A stretch of 64,000 nt of DNA from an uncultured Lachnospiraceae bacterium (GCA_910579225.1 CAJTTI010000008.1:1-64000); one strand, 5' to 3'. Numbered from the stretch's first letter, positions 16,404 to 25,817 are shown. Program-made: numbers and translations. Notes: generated by a model not told the origin, from the letters alone.

Positions 16404-17369
16404 TTATGAATTTACCACGTTCACCGGCCTGCCGGATACAAATGCTTCCAGGTTCGCCGCTGTAATGTCCATAATCCGCTGTCTGGAAGCTTGGGCTGCC
16501 CAGGAAATATGCGGGGTAATCAGGCAGTTCTTCGCTTTTAAAAGCGGATTATCTCCTCTGATCGGCTCTGTCGATACCACATCCAGCCCTGCAGCATATA
16601 CTTTTCCACTGTTCAGAGCATCTGCCAGATCCTGCTCCACCACCAACTGCCCCCTGCTGTTGTTGATCAAAATCACACCATCTTTCATTTTTGCGATATT
16701 GTCCTTATTAATAATGCCCTCTGTGGACGGAAATAACGGGCAGTGCAAGAAGATCACGTCAGATTTTGCCAAAAGTTCATCCAGTTCCACATATTCTGCA
16801 AGCTGTTTTCCCGGCTCGCTCTGAAACGCGTCATAAGCCAGCACTTTCATGTCCATAGCATTCAGGATTCGGGCCGTCGCCTGTCCGATTCGCCCAAGGC
16901 CGATGATTCCGGCCGTCTTTCCATACAACTCGATCATGGGATAATCCCAATAACACCAGTCCGCATTTTTCTCCCATCTGCCCTCACTGACTGTCTGTGC
17001 ATGATGTCCGTAATGAGAACAGATTTCCAGAAGAAGCCCCACTGCATACTGTCCCACAATCTGCGTTCCATAGGTTGGCACATTCACCACGGGAATTCCT
17101 TTTTCCTTCGCATACACATAGTCTACCACGTTATATCCCGTAGCCAGTACGGCAATCAACTTGATATTCGGGCATCTGTCCATAGTTTCTTTTGAGATCG
17201 GTGTTTTATTCATGACAACAATCTCCGCATCTCCGATTCGTTCTGCAATCAGAGGAGATTCCTCATAAGACGTCCTGTCATAAACTGTCAGTTCTCCAAA
17301 CTTTTCCAAAGGCTCCCAGCTTAAATCACCGGGATTCTCGGTATAACCATCCAGTACTACAATCTTCAT
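16404..17369 (-). CDS. D-2-hydroxyacid dehydrogenase (glycerate/phosphoglycerate dehydrogenase-like)
   Basis: About 321 residues with the NAD-binding loop GLGRIGQATARIL and the catalytic set of the family: arginine in INNSRGQLV, a glutamate after TEPIRGDNP and the histidine in TPHISWAA. These enzymes reduce 2-keto acids such as hydroxypyruvate or oxidise D-2-hydroxy acids. I start at the ATG at 17369 (AAGGAA, 9-base spacer); the open frame extends 15 residues further to 17414 without support. Paired with glycerate kinase across the cluster, a hydroxypyruvate reductase role is reasonable but not proven. Confidence 0.9.
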   Translation of the reverse strand: MKIVVLDGYTENPGDLSWEPLEKFGELTVYDRTSYEESPLIAERIGDAEIVVMNKTPISKETMDRCPNIKLIAVLATGYNVVDYVYAKEKGIPVVNVPTYGTQIVGQYAVGLLLEICSHYGHHAQTVSEGRWEKNADWCYWDYPMIELYGKTAGIIGLGRIGQATARILNAMDMKVLAYDAFQSEPGKQLAEYVELDELLAKSDVIFLHCPLFPSTEGIINKDNIAKMKDGVILINNSRGQLVVEQDLADALNSGKVYAAGLDVVSTEPIRGDNPLLKAKNCLITPHISWAAQASRQRIMDITAANLEAFVSGRPVNVVNS

Positions 17370-17550
17370 TACACACTGTTCCTTTCTTGTTATCCTGTTG
17401 TTTTTTATCTGCACTTATCTTACCATATTTTCCTTGAACAGACGATTCATAATTTTGCATCTTCCATTTCTTATATTGCACATCGACAACAAAGCTCCCA
17501 CAGCCGCAGGGACTTTTTCTTTATCTGTAAGATTCAGCGTCCGCCGTTAC

Positions 17551-17598
17551 GCAAAAACTGTCCGGGAACGCAACACTTTCTATACATTCCCGGACAGT
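17551..17598 (-). terminator. Terminator of the transketolase operon
   Basis: A 12-base perfect stem, ACTGTCCGGGAA with TTCCCGGACAGT (17557-17568 and 17587-17598), followed on the minus strand by TTTTTGC. Confidence 0.93.
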
Positions 17599-17653
17599 TC
17601 TGTTCCTGCCTGATTTCATATGAACAGACAATACTTCTGTCTGATTTTCAATT

Positions 17654-18592
17654 CTATAACCAGCCTTTTACCTTCTCATAGATACTCTTTGCGTCCAAGC
17701 CGTATTTCTCAATCAACGCTTTTGCCGGCCCGGACTCCCCAAACGTATCGTTGACACCGATCCGCAGCATCTTTGTGGGCGCCTGCTCTCCAAGAACTTC
17801 TGCGACTGCCCCGCCAAGTCCTCCGATAACCGAATGTTCTTCCACTGTCACCACTTTGCCGGTCTTCTTCGCAGATGCCACCACAAGCTCCGCATCCAGC
17901 GGCTTAATTGTGTGGATATTGATCACTTCTGCAGATACCCCATCGGCTTCCAGCATCTTCGCCGCTTCCAGACTCTCGGATACTTCCAGGCCTGTGGCGA
18001 TGATCGTTACGTCCTTGCCTTCCCGCATGGTAATGCCTTTTCCAATCTCGAATTTATAGGAAGCCGGATCATTGATGACCGGTACTGCCAGACGGCCGAA
18101 CCTCAGATAAACCGGACCTTCATGCTCAATGGCCGCTTTTACTGCTGCTTTCGCTTCCACATCGTCTGCCGGATTGATTACGGTCATCCCCGGGATCGTC
18201 CGCATCAGGGCAATATCTTCATTACACTGGTGGGATGCGCCGTCTTCGCCTACAGAGATGCCTGCATGGGTTGCACCAATCTTTACATTCAGATGCGGAT
18301 ATCCGACAGAATTGCGGACCTGCTCAAACGCCCGCCCTGCAGCAAACATTGCAAAGGTAGATGCAAAAGGAATCTTCCCTGCCGCAGCAAGTCCTGCCGC
18401 CACACCCATCATATTACCTTCTGCGATACCACAGTCAATATGACGGTCCGGGAAAGCTTTCTTAAATACACCAGTCTTGGTAGCTCCTGCCAGGTCTGCA
18501 TCCAGCACCACCAGATCCGGATACTGTGCTCCAAGCTCTGCCAAAGCATTACCGTAGCTCTCTCTTGTTGCAATCTTCTTTACTTCTGACAT
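17654..18592 (-). CDS. Transketolase, C-terminal (pyrimidine-binding and transketolase C) subunit
   Basis: A 312-residue protein equal to the second half of a classical transketolase. It has the Pyr domain with GIAEGNMMGVAAGLAAAGK (the glutamate that activates thiamine diphosphate) and a C-terminal domain with VVTVEEHSVIGGLGGAVAE. It must work with the N-terminal subunit encoded just upstream; the two frames overlap by 13 bases. The heterodimer transfers two-carbon units between ketose and aldose phosphates. Split transketolases occur both as the general enzyme of some Clostridia and in special pathways such as apiose and sulfoquinovose breakdown. Confidence 0.93.
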   Translation of the reverse strand: MSEVKKIATRESYGNALAELGAQYPDLVVLDADLAGATKTGVFKKAFPDRHIDCGIAEGNMMGVAAGLAAAGKIPFASTFAMFAAGRAFEQVRNSVGYPHLNVKIGATHAGISVGEDGASHQCNEDIALMRTIPGMTVINPADDVEAKAAVKAAIEHEGPVYLRFGRLAVPVINDPASYKFEIGKGITMREGKDVTIIATGLEVSESLEAAKMLEADGVSAEVINIHTIKPLDAELVVASAKKTGKVVTVEEHSVIGGLGGAVAEVLGEQAPTKMLRIGVNDTFGESGPAKALIEKYGLDAKSIYEKVKGWL

Positions 18593-19419
18593 AATGCTTC
18601 ACCTACCTTCTCTAAATCTGCCATAGCAGTCGCATACTGCTCATCGTTGGGAGCAGTTCCGTGCCAGGACGCCTGATTCTCCATAAAGGAGACACCCTTT
18701 CCTTTTACGGTCTTTGCAATAATCGCCACCGGTTTTCCGGTCACGTTCTTCGCTTCTTCAAAAGCTGCCCGAAGCTTGTCCATATCATTACCGTCCTCTA
18801 CATTGATCACATGGAAATTAAACGCCTCGAACTTTTTATCAATGGGATAGGGCGAGCAAACATCTTCGATCTTTCCGTCAATCTGCAATCCGTTGTTATC
18901 CACAATCACTACCAGATTGTCCAGCTTTCTGTGACCTGCCAGCATGGACGCCTCCCATACCTGGCCTTCCTGGATCTCGCCGTCTCCAAGCAGCGTATAC
19001 ACTTTATAGGATTTTCTATCCAATTTTCCTGCAATTGCCATACCAACTGCCGCAGAGATTCCCTGTCCCAGAGAACCTGAAGACATGTCAATCCCCGCAA
19101 TATGCTGCATACAAGGATGTCCCTGCAGATGAGATCCCACATGGCGGAGCGTCACAAGATCTTCCACCGGAAAATACCCTCTGTGCGCCATGGCACTGTA
19201 ATACCCCGGAGCCGTATGTCCCTTGGACAGAACAAAACGGTCCCTGTCCGGATCTTTTGGATTCTTCGGATCAATATTCATCTCCTCAAAATACAAATAG
19301 GTAAAAATGTCTGCAGCCGACAGAGATCCGCCGGGATGTCCTGCTTTTGCGCTGTGCACTGCAGTTACAATTCCCTTACGGACTTCATTGGCTAATTTCT
19401 GTAACTCTAAAGTCTGCAT
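18580..19419 (-). CDS. Transketolase, N-terminal (thiamine diphosphate-binding) subunit
   Basis: About 279 residues matching the PP domain of transketolase, with HSAKAGHPGGSLS near the start and the Mg/ThDP motif GDGEIQEGQVWEA ending in NNGLQIDG. The open frame begins at 19491, but AGGGAG stands 6 bases before the ATG at 19419 (and 3 before a tandem ATG at 19422), so I start there. It forms the active enzyme with the C-terminal subunit. A promoter lies just upstream and a terminator after the second gene, so the pair is its own transcription unit. Confidence 0.93.
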   Translation of the reverse strand: MQTLELQKLANEVRKGIVTAVHSAKAGHPGGSLSAADIFTYLYFEEMNIDPKNPKDPDRDRFVLSKGHTAPGYYSAMAHRGYFPVEDLVTLRHVGSHLQGHPCMQHIAGIDMSSGSLGQGISAAVGMAIAGKLDRKSYKVYTLLGDGEIQEGQVWEASMLAGHRKLDNLVVIVDNNGLQIDGKIEDVCSPYPIDKKFEAFNFHVINVEDGNDMDKLRAAFEEAKNVTGKPVAIIAKTVKGKGVSFMENQASWHGTAPNDEQYATAMADLEKVGEALCQK

Positions 19420-19456
19420 CATTGTCTCCCTTTCTTTGACAGATTTATACATCTCC

Positions 19457-19484
19457 ATAGTACCACATTTCCGGTAATTTTCAA
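19457..19484 (-). promoter_or_regulatory. Candidate promoter of the split transketolase genes
   Basis: On the minus strand TTGAAA (19479-19484) and TACTAT (19457-19462) are 16 bases apart and end about 37 bases before the start codon. Confidence 0.55.
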
Positions 19485-19581
19485 GAGACAAAATGGAAAC
19501 AACCGGCTCTTTTCCGTCTGTAAGTCTCTTATTTTCGCAAGTTGTATTGATCGGCAGTGATAACTGTATAGTCTTTTCCGG

Positions 19582-20172
19582 TTATGCATCTGGTACAGAT
19601 ACAAGACCTGCTGCTTCTCTTAGAATCTGCCCGAATTGTGTCCCGCAGTGTTTCATCTCTGTCAGAACCAGATCAATGCCCCGCTCTGTCCGATACCAGT
19701 TCTCCTTACTGACGTCTTTTGTAACTACCGGGCAGACCAGAATCCTTGCTTCCGGAAAACACACCTGATAATAGAGACTGGCCCTTCTTGCATGATAAGC
19801 CTGGCAACACAGGAGCGCACTTCTCACCGAAAGACCTGCAGCATCGGCCACTTCCCGTGAGCGCAGAGCATTCTCATAGGTAAAGGTCGCCTGGTCTTCC
19901 CGCCAGATACAGGCCTCCGGGACTCCCTGCTCTCTCAGAATATGATGAAAATATGCCCACTCTGTCTCAAAGGCCGGATCTCCTGTAAAAGTTCCCGTCC
20001 ATTTGGCATATTTTCCGGAAGGCAGAATCACCGGCGCATAACCGGCTTTCCACAGTTCTGCCGCCCGGACCGCCAGCATGCCTTCCTCCGAACCCGGGAG
20101 AAAGATCACATCTGCTTTCTCCGGCTTGTCTTCCAGAAAAATAAACTTTGTATATTCCTCTATAAAACTCAT
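19582..20172 (-). CDS. YdcF/SanA-family (DUF218) protein
   Basis: A 196-residue DUF218 protein. The opening strand ADVIFLPGSEEGMLAVRAAEL matches the nucleotide-like binding start of the YdcF/ElyC/SanA family, and the tail with CCQAYHARRASLYYQ fits its conserved second half. No membrane anchor is seen, unlike SanA and ElyC, so it is closer to cytosolic YdcF. The molecular activity of the family is poorly defined. It overlaps the end of the aminotransferase gene by four bases, so the two are co-translated. Confidence 0.85.
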   Translation of the reverse strand: MSFIEEYTKFIFLEDKPEKADVIFLPGSEEGMLAVRAAELWKAGYAPVILPSGKYAKWTGTFTGDPAFETEWAYFHHILREQGVPEACIWREDQATFTYENALRSREVADAAGLSVRSALLCCQAYHARRASLYYQVCFPEARILVCPVVTKDVSKENWYRTERGIDLVLTEMKHCGTQFGQILREAAGLVSVPDA

Positions 20173-21341
20173 ACTTTCAGAATCCCGCTTTCATCAATCG
20201 CCCGGACTGCCTTTTCAATCTCCTCCACCGGATAGACCAGGGCCATTCGGACATAACCTTCACCCAGATCTCCAAACGCCGTACCGGGAACCGTGACCAC
20301 ACCTGCTTTCTCCATCAGTTCCAGTGCAAACGCTTCACTGTCTGTATAGCTCTTTGGAATCGGAGCCCACACGAACATGGTCCCCTGTCCGTCCGGGAGG
20401 TCCCAACCGATTTGGCGCAGCCCCTCACAGAGAGCCTTGCATCGTTCCTCATAGAGTCTGCACTGTTCCTTTACACTGTCCTGAGGCCCGGTGAGTGCGG
20501 CAATCGCCGCGTACTGAATTGGCAGAAAAGTTCCATAATCAATCTGTGAACGCACTTTCCTGAATTCCTCAATGATCTGCCGGTTGCCGACAGCAAAAGA
20601 AATCCGCATTCCGGTCATATTGTAGGACTTGGACAACGAAAAGAATTCAATCCCCACATCCCTTGCCCCCGGATAAGCCAGGAAAGAGCCTCCTTCCTTT
20701 CCGCCATAGACCAGATCCGCATAGGCATTGTCATGCAGCAGAATAATCTGATATTTTTCTGCAAATGCAATGGCCTTCTCGTAGAAATTATCATCCGCCA
20801 CAGAGCAGACCGGATTTGCCGGATAAGAAATCAGCATAAATCTGGCTTTTCTTGCCGTCTCTTCCGGTATATCATCAAAATCCGGCAGAAAGTTGTTCTT
20901 CTGATACAGAGGATAGGTCGCACATTTGGCGCCGGTCAGTTCCGGTCCAATGGAAAATACCGGATATCCCGGATTCGGCGCCAGGAAAAGATCCCCCGGA
21001 TCACAGAGCGGAAGCGCAATATGCGCCATTCCTTCCTGGGACCCATAGAGACTCATGATCTCTCCCGTCTCCAGTTCCACGCCAAAGCGCCTCATATAAA
21101 AATTCTTCACCGCTTCCAAAAGCTCCGGCCGGTCTGTCAGTGCATACTTGTAGTTTTCCGGTATACTGCAGGCATTCTTCATGGCCTCCATAATATGTAC
21201 CGGCGGCTGAAAATCCGGAGTGCCTACGGAAAAGTTATATACCGTTCTGCCTGCCTTTAAAAGCTCCTCTTTTTTCGTATTCAACAGCGAGAAGATCCCT
21301 TCTCCAAGCTTCCCGGATCTTCTGGAAAATGTCAGTTCCAT
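20169..21341 (-). CDS. PLP-dependent class I/II aminotransferase
   Basis: A 390-residue fold-type I aminotransferase. The Schiff-base lysine lies in FFSLSKSYNMTG; NPGYPVF, SYPANPVC and the arginine in GYVRMALV are the family's other fixed points. It resembles the LL-diaminopimelate and alanine aminotransferase groups, which pass amino groups between glutamate or alanine and 2-oxo acids; the precise substrate is not clear. AAAGGAG precedes the ATG. It is coupled to ydcF and divergent from the DUF1292 gene. Confidence 0.9.
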   Translation of the reverse strand: MELTFSRRSGKLGEGIFSLLNTKKEELLKAGRTVYNFSVGTPDFQPPVHIMEAMKNACSIPENYKYALTDRPELLEAVKNFYMRRFGVELETGEIMSLYGSQEGMAHIALPLCDPGDLFLAPNPGYPVFSIGPELTGAKCATYPLYQKNNFLPDFDDIPEETARKARFMLISYPANPVCSVADDNFYEKAIAFAEKYQIILLHDNAYADLVYGGKEGGSFLAYPGARDVGIEFFSLSKSYNMTGMRISFAVGNRQIIEEFRKVRSQIDYGTFLPIQYAAIAALTGPQDSVKEQCRLYEERCKALCEGLRQIGWDLPDGQGTMFVWAPIPKSYTDSEAFALELMEKAGVVTVPGTAFGDLGEGYVRMALVYPVEEIEKAVRAIDESGILKV

Positions 21342-21531
21342 CTATTTATCATACTCCTTTCTTCCACCTGTATCCTTTCCCTCCGTCAACAAGGGCTTAC
21401 AGATTTATTTTATAAAAAAATACCAGAAAGTCAAGTTTTGCTTCCTCGGGTCTTGCAAATATACGCACATTCTGATACAGTTATCAGGAGAACTACTGAC
21501 AAAATATGAAAAAGAAATGTGAGGTTTACAA

Positions 21532-21882
21532 ATGTCCAATACATGCGATGAAACCAAATGCAACGGCGACTGCGCTTCCTGCGGTGGTGAAGGTGTAACT
21601 GTAACACTGACCCTTGATGACGACAGCACCATTGAATGCGCCATAGTCGGAATCTTTGATGCAGACAACCGGGAATATATTGCGCTCCTGCCTCTGGATG
21701 AAAACGGCACAAACTCTGACGGAGAGGTTTATCTGTACCGCTATCAGAAAGATGCGGCAGGTAATCCGCAGCTTGAAAATATTGAGAACGACGAAGAATA
21801 CGAAGCTGCTTCTGATGCGTTCGACGAGCTTCTGGACTCCATGGAATACGATGAGCTGGTCTCTGAAAATGAACTGAACTAA
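21532..21882 (+). CDS. DUF1292 protein with cysteine-rich N terminus
   Basis: A 116-residue acidic protein. Residues about 22-110 form the DUF1292 domain (TLTLDDDSTIECAIVGIF; IALLPLDENG; YLYRYQKD), found next to housekeeping genes in Firmicutes with no fixed function. The first 20 residues carry cysteines 5, 10, 14 and 17, a spacing that could bind a metal and is not part of the core domain. GAGG precedes the start. It is a single-gene unit with its own terminator. Confidence 0.88.
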   Translation: MSNTCDETKCNGDCASCGGEGVTVTLTLDDDSTIECAIVGIFDADNREYIALLPLDENGTNSDGEVYLYRYQKDAAGNPQLENIENDEEYEAASDAFDELLDSMEYDELVSENELN

Positions 21883-21892
21883 GAAATCGTAA

Positions 21893-21927
21893 CCGCCCGG
21901 GAATGTGATATTCTCCGGGCGGCTTTT
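21893..21927 (+). terminator. Terminator after the DUF1292 gene
   Basis: CCGCCCGG (21893-21900) pairs with CCGGGCGG (21915-21922), extended by GAAT/ATTC inside, then CTTTTCC. It separates the convergent DUF1292 and coaX genes. Confidence 0.88.
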
Positions 21928-21956
21928 CCTGCCATTTCTTCATCTCTCACAGCGTT

Positions 21957-22721
21957 TCACTGGTTTTTCTCGTAGATAATTTTCAACCCTTTCAGAAGCA
22001 GTTCATCATCCAGCAGGATCTTATGTCTGCAGTGAGGGATCAGGGCTTTGGCAAGTCCGCCGGTAGCGATGATTGTCAGTTTCTGCCCCATCTCTTCTTC
22101 CATCCGGTCCAGCATTCCGTCCAGAAGAGCCGCATTTCCGTAAAACACTCCGCTCTTCATACAATCCACCGTGTTCTTTCCAATCAGCCTGGCCGGAGGC
22201 TCGATACTGATCTTGGGAAGCTGTGCCGTCTTGGCCGTGAGCGTATCCGCAGAGATACGAGCTCCGGGAATAATAGCGCCTCCGATATAATTCTTCTTCT
22301 CATCCACGATACAGATTGTGGTAGCTGTTCCCATATCAATAATCGCCGCCGGAACCGGATATTCGTGAATCACAGCAACTGCATTGACGATCCGGTCGCT
22401 TCCCACCTGTCTTGGATCATCCATCAGAACATTCAGCCCAGTCTTCACGCCCGGTCCAATGACCATCACTTCATGATTCAGAATCTTCTCCATGGAACGC
22501 CGGACTGTATTCGTCACCGGCGGTACAACGGACGATATGATGCCCCCATCCAGATTGTCCGTATGGATACCATAAAGTTCCAGAATATTTTTAAAACTGA
22601 TGGCATATTCCAGCTCTGTCCTTGTGGACACTGTAGACAGACGTTCTACAAAGCAGACTCTCTCGCCATCAATGCATCCTACCACAATGTTTGTATTTCC
22701 AATATCTACTGCTAAAATCAT
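21957..22721 (-). CDS. coaX: Type III pantothenate kinase
   Basis: A 254-residue CoaX. It phosphorylates pantothenate in the first step of coenzyme A synthesis. The N-terminal P loop DIGNTNIVVG, the substrate motif GPGVKTGL, DRIVNAVA and IDMGTATT are all present. GAGGATG precedes the ATG. It is divergent from coaBC, which catalyses the next two steps; the two genes share the 199-base control region between them. Confidence 0.97.
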   Translation of the reverse strand: MILAVDIGNTNIVVGCIDGERVCFVERLSTVSTRTELEYAISFKNILELYGIHTDNLDGGIISSVVPPVTNTVRRSMEKILNHEVMVIGPGVKTGLNVLMDDPRQVGSDRIVNAVAVIHEYPVPAAIIDMGTATTICIVDEKKNYIGGAIIPGARISADTLTAKTAQLPKISIEPPARLIGKNTVDCMKSGVFYGNAALLDGMLDRMEEEMGQKLTIIATGGLAKALIPHCRHKILLDDELLLKGLKIIYEKNQ

Positions 22722-22920
22722 CTTTTTCTCATCCTCTCTCTTTTCCTTTGGATTGTAATCATCATAACATGTTTTTTCCGCAAAAAAAAGCCTTCTGCTT
22801 TACTTTTGTAAGAGCTTGTGCCATATTAATATATGAATCTGAATCTTTGTTCCCTGATGATTCCAGACAGAAAGATTAATCAAAGCAAGACCGACATCTT
22901 CATTTCAGAAAGGATTTTTT

Positions 22921-24129
22921 ATGTTAACTAATAAATATATTATACTTGGAGTCACCGGCAGCATCGCTGCCTACAAGGCTGCCGCCCTTGCCAGCTCTTT
23001 GAAAAAGTTGAACTGTCAGGTACAGGTTATCATGACGAAAAATGCACAGCAGTTTATCAATCCAATTACCTTTGAGACACTGACCGGAAAAAAATGTCTG
23101 ACGGACACCTTTGACCGAAATTTTTCTTTTGAAGTAGAGCACATCTCCGTGGCAAAGCAGGCAGATCTGGCAATCCTTGCACCGGCTTCCGCCAACCTCA
23201 TTGGCAAGCTTGCCCACGGCATTGCAGACGACATGCTGACCACCACTCTGATGGCATGCACCTGTCCGAAGCTCATCTCTCCTGCCATGAACACTGCCAT
23301 GTACGAAAACCCGATTCTGCAGGATAATCTGCAGATATTAAAGAAATACGGATATCAGGTTCTGGAACCTGCCAGCGGCCGTCTGGCCTGCGGCGATACA
23401 GGAAAAGGCAAGATGCCGGAGCCCGAAGAGCTTCTCTCCTTCATTTTAAAAGAAATTGCCTGCAAGAAAGATCTGTCCGGCAAAAAGATCCTGGTCACCG
23501 CCGGCCCCACCCAGGAAGCCATTGATCCGGTCCGGGTAATCACTAACCATTCCACCGGCAGAATGGGATATGCCCTCGCCCGCGCAGCCATGCTGAGGGG
23601 CGCTGAAGTGACGCTGATCTCAGGACCTGTCAACCTGACGCCGCCGCCTTTTGTTCAGACGGTTCCGGTCCGCTCCGCCGAAGACATGTTCCAGGCAGTC
23701 ACCGCCGTATCGGAAAAACAGGACATTATCATCAAGGCGGCCGCTGTGGCGGATTATACCCCTGTTGCGGTCAGTGAGGAAAAAGTCAAGAAAAAAGCGG
23801 GGGACATGAGTATCCCCCTGAAGCGTACCCGGGATATCCTGCAATACCTGGGGGAACATCGCCAAAAAGAACAGTTTCTCTGCGGATTCTCCATGGAAAC
23901 CGAGCATATGATTGAAAACTCTCAGAAAAAACTGGCACAGAAGAATCTGGACATGATCGTCGCTAACAACCTGAAAGTTGCAGGCGCTGGTTTTGGCACT
24001 GATACCAATGTAGTTACGCTGATTACCCGGGACACCATGCAGCAACTTCCAATTATGAGCAAGAATGAAGTGGCGCATGCAATCCTGGACCATATCCTGA
24101 AAATCTCTGCCCAAAAAACTCTACATTGA
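22921..24129 (+). CDS. coaBC: Bifunctional phosphopantothenoylcysteine decarboxylase/phosphopantothenate--cysteine ligase
   Basis: A 402-residue fusion enzyme. The N-terminal CoaC flavoprotein half (VTGSIAAYKAA; catalytic histidine in EHISVAKQAD; PAMNTAMYENP) decarboxylates 4'-phosphopantothenoylcysteine; the C-terminal CoaB half (VTAGPTQEAIDPVR, TNHSTGRMG, AAAVADYTP) joins cysteine to phosphopantothenate. The start follows AAAGGA. It is a complete bacterial CoaBC in the coenzyme A pathway with the divergent coaX. Confidence 0.97.
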   Translation: MLTNKYIILGVTGSIAAYKAAALASSLKKLNCQVQVIMTKNAQQFINPITFETLTGKKCLTDTFDRNFSFEVEHISVAKQADLAILAPASANLIGKLAHGIADDMLTTTLMACTCPKLISPAMNTAMYENPILQDNLQILKKYGYQVLEPASGRLACGDTGKGKMPEPEELLSFILKEIACKKDLSGKKILVTAGPTQEAIDPVRVITNHSTGRMGYALARAAMLRGAEVTLISGPVNLTPPPFVQTVPVRSAEDMFQAVTAVSEKQDIIIKAAAVADYTPVAVSEEKVKKKAGDMSIPLKRTRDILQYLGEHRQKEQFLCGFSMETEHMIENSQKKLAQKNLDMIVANNLKVAGAGFGTDTNVVTLITRDTMQQLPIMSKNEVAHAILDHILKISAQKTLH

Positions 24130-24141
24130 GTGCATGATCCG

Positions 24142-24173
24142 AAAAAAGGCTGATCTGCATATGCAGATCAGCC
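24142..24173 (-). terminator. Terminator of the pyrophosphatase gene overlapping its stop codon
   Basis: A perfect 26-base palindrome at 24148-24173 is followed on the minus strand by TTTTTT (24142-24147). The TGA of the gene at 24168-24170 lies inside the upstream arm. Confidence 0.93.
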
Positions 24174-25817
24174 TCCCATATATTCGTTAATCACCGAAGC
24201 AAGCGCCGGAAGAATCTGCTGCTTTCGTGAAAGCAGGTTCTCCTGGAACGTATGTTCTTCCCCATTACTGTCCGGAAACGCCTCTATGGCCCATGAAGCG
24301 CGTTCTCCTCCCGCATACACAACCGAACCGTTTTCCAGGATACTGGTGAAAACCAGAACGGCAAGATCAATCTGTTTCTTTTGAGAAAAACGATCCACAA
24401 CACTCATAATCTCCCGGACATCTGCCCGTGTCTCTCTTGCTGACGGAACAATGACCTGAGAGATAGAGAGTTTACAGGAATGAATATCATAAATTTTCAG
24501 GTCCTGATTGATCATGTCAGAAAAACTGGCTTTTTCCTGGTTGGATGTAACGGTAAATAACTCCTCCGCAAATTCTTCCATATTCAAATCGGCAAGAGCT
24601 GCCAAAATATTCGCAGTGGATATGTCCCGCTCGGTAGTGGTAGGCGAATGAAAATTCATCGTATCCGACAAAACAGCACCAAGAAGCAGCCCTGCCAGAT
24701 TCGCTGGCATCAGCATCTGGTTCTCTCTGAAAATCGTGGCTATAATTGTAGCTGTGGAGCCCACAATCTCATTACGAAACGCCACCGGCTGAGAAGTTGT
24801 GAAATCATTGATCCGATGATGATCGATAACTTCCAAAACTTTTCCCCGGTCCACTGCATTCACTGACTGAGAAAATTCATTGTGATCCACCAGAACCAGC
24901 CTGCGCTTCCTGGCATCCATAATGTGGTATCTGGAAATATACCCTACCAGCCGGTCCTCCTGATCAATCACTGGATAAACCCGGTAACGGCTTTTCAGCA
25001 TTTTATTGCCCACATCTTCAGCCAGTTCATTCGAGCGAAAAGAAACCAGCTTCTTCTTCATAATCCGTTCCACAGATGGAGCAAAATACAGATAGCGGGA
25101 TGTATTCATACTGCCGTGACCGGAACGAATGATCGGACAATGGTATTTTCTGGCGGCATTGATGACTCTTTCATCAATTTTATCGGCCCACACGATAATC
25201 ATCATCCCTGCCCCAAGCTCAATAAGTTTTAACTGGGCCTTGGTATTGGCTCCAACAATCACAATACGCTCTTTGACGTTAAAATTATCCAGTCTGTCCA
25301 GATCCGTCATGGCAATGATACTGACTTTTCCATTAATATACGCCTGATCATCATCATAGATCATCGTACCATTGATGGTCTTGCGAATATTTTCAGCCGG
25401 AGTGTGCGCCAGTATGTCGATGGACATGGCTGTATCGTTCAGACCAACCACTGCAAGGTCGGATTTGGTCACCATCCCCACAAGACGACGCTCTTCATCA
25501 ACCACCCCACAGTATGCATGATTGTCTTTCTGCATGATCTGCAGGGTCTCATAGATCGTCGTATCTGAAGTAATGGAAACCGGCGCATCCATGTCAATCT
25601 CAGAAAGCTTCAGCCGGGCATCCTGCAGCAGCACCGGCTCGGGAAAGCCGAATCGGGAAAGGAGATAACGGGTCTCCTTATTCAACGCCCCCAATCTGCA
25701 GGGGACTGCATGTACGCCCATGGAACGTTTGAAAAACGCGTAGGCAATTGATGATGCGATGGAATCCGTATCAGGGTGACGGTGTCCGGTAATATATACC
25801 GGGTCTTTCTTTTTCAT
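24168..25817 (-). CDS. ppaC: Mn-dependent inorganic pyrophosphatase with CBS and DRTGG domains
   Basis: About 549 residues. The DHH phosphoesterase start GHRHPDTDSIASSIAY and the later DHH-type LVDHNEFSQS and VIDHHRI motifs are family II pyrophosphatase ligands. Between them lie two CBS domains and a DRTGG domain (residues about 70-300), the regulated form in Clostridia that binds adenine nucleotides and diadenosine polyphosphates. I start at the ATG at 25817 since AGGAGG sits 5 bases before it; the open frame runs back to 25913 without support. It hydrolyses PPi to drive biosynthesis. Confidence 0.94.
   Translation of the reverse strand: MKKKDPVYITGHRHPDTDSIASSIAYAFFKRSMGVHAVPCRLGALNKETRYLLSRFGFPEPVLLQDARLKLSEIDMDAPVSITSDTTIYETLQIMQKDNHAYCGVVDEERRLVGMVTKSDLAVVGLNDTAMSIDILAHTPAENIRKTINGTMIYDDDQAYINGKVSIIAMTDLDRLDNFNVKERIVIVGANTKAQLKLIELGAGMMIIVWADKIDERVINAARKYHCPIIRSGHGSMNTSRYLYFAPSVERIMKKKLVSFRSNELAEDVGNKMLKSRYRVYPVIDQEDRLVGYISRYHIMDARKRRLVLVDHNEFSQSVNAVDRGKVLEVIDHHRINDFTTSQPVAFRNEIVGSTATIIATIFRENQMLMPANLAGLLLGAVLSDTMNFHSPTTTERDISTANILAALADLNMEEFAEELFTVTSNQEKASFSDMINQDLKIYDIHSCKLSISQVIVPSARETRADVREIMSVVDRFSQKKQIDLAVLVFTSILENGSVVYAGGERASWAIEAFPDSNGEEHTFQENLLSRKQQILPALASVINEYMGG

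Noticed and set aside
21431..21943. 170-residue minus-strand frame
   Set aside because: Antisense to the DUF1292 gene and passing through its terminator; no family features.
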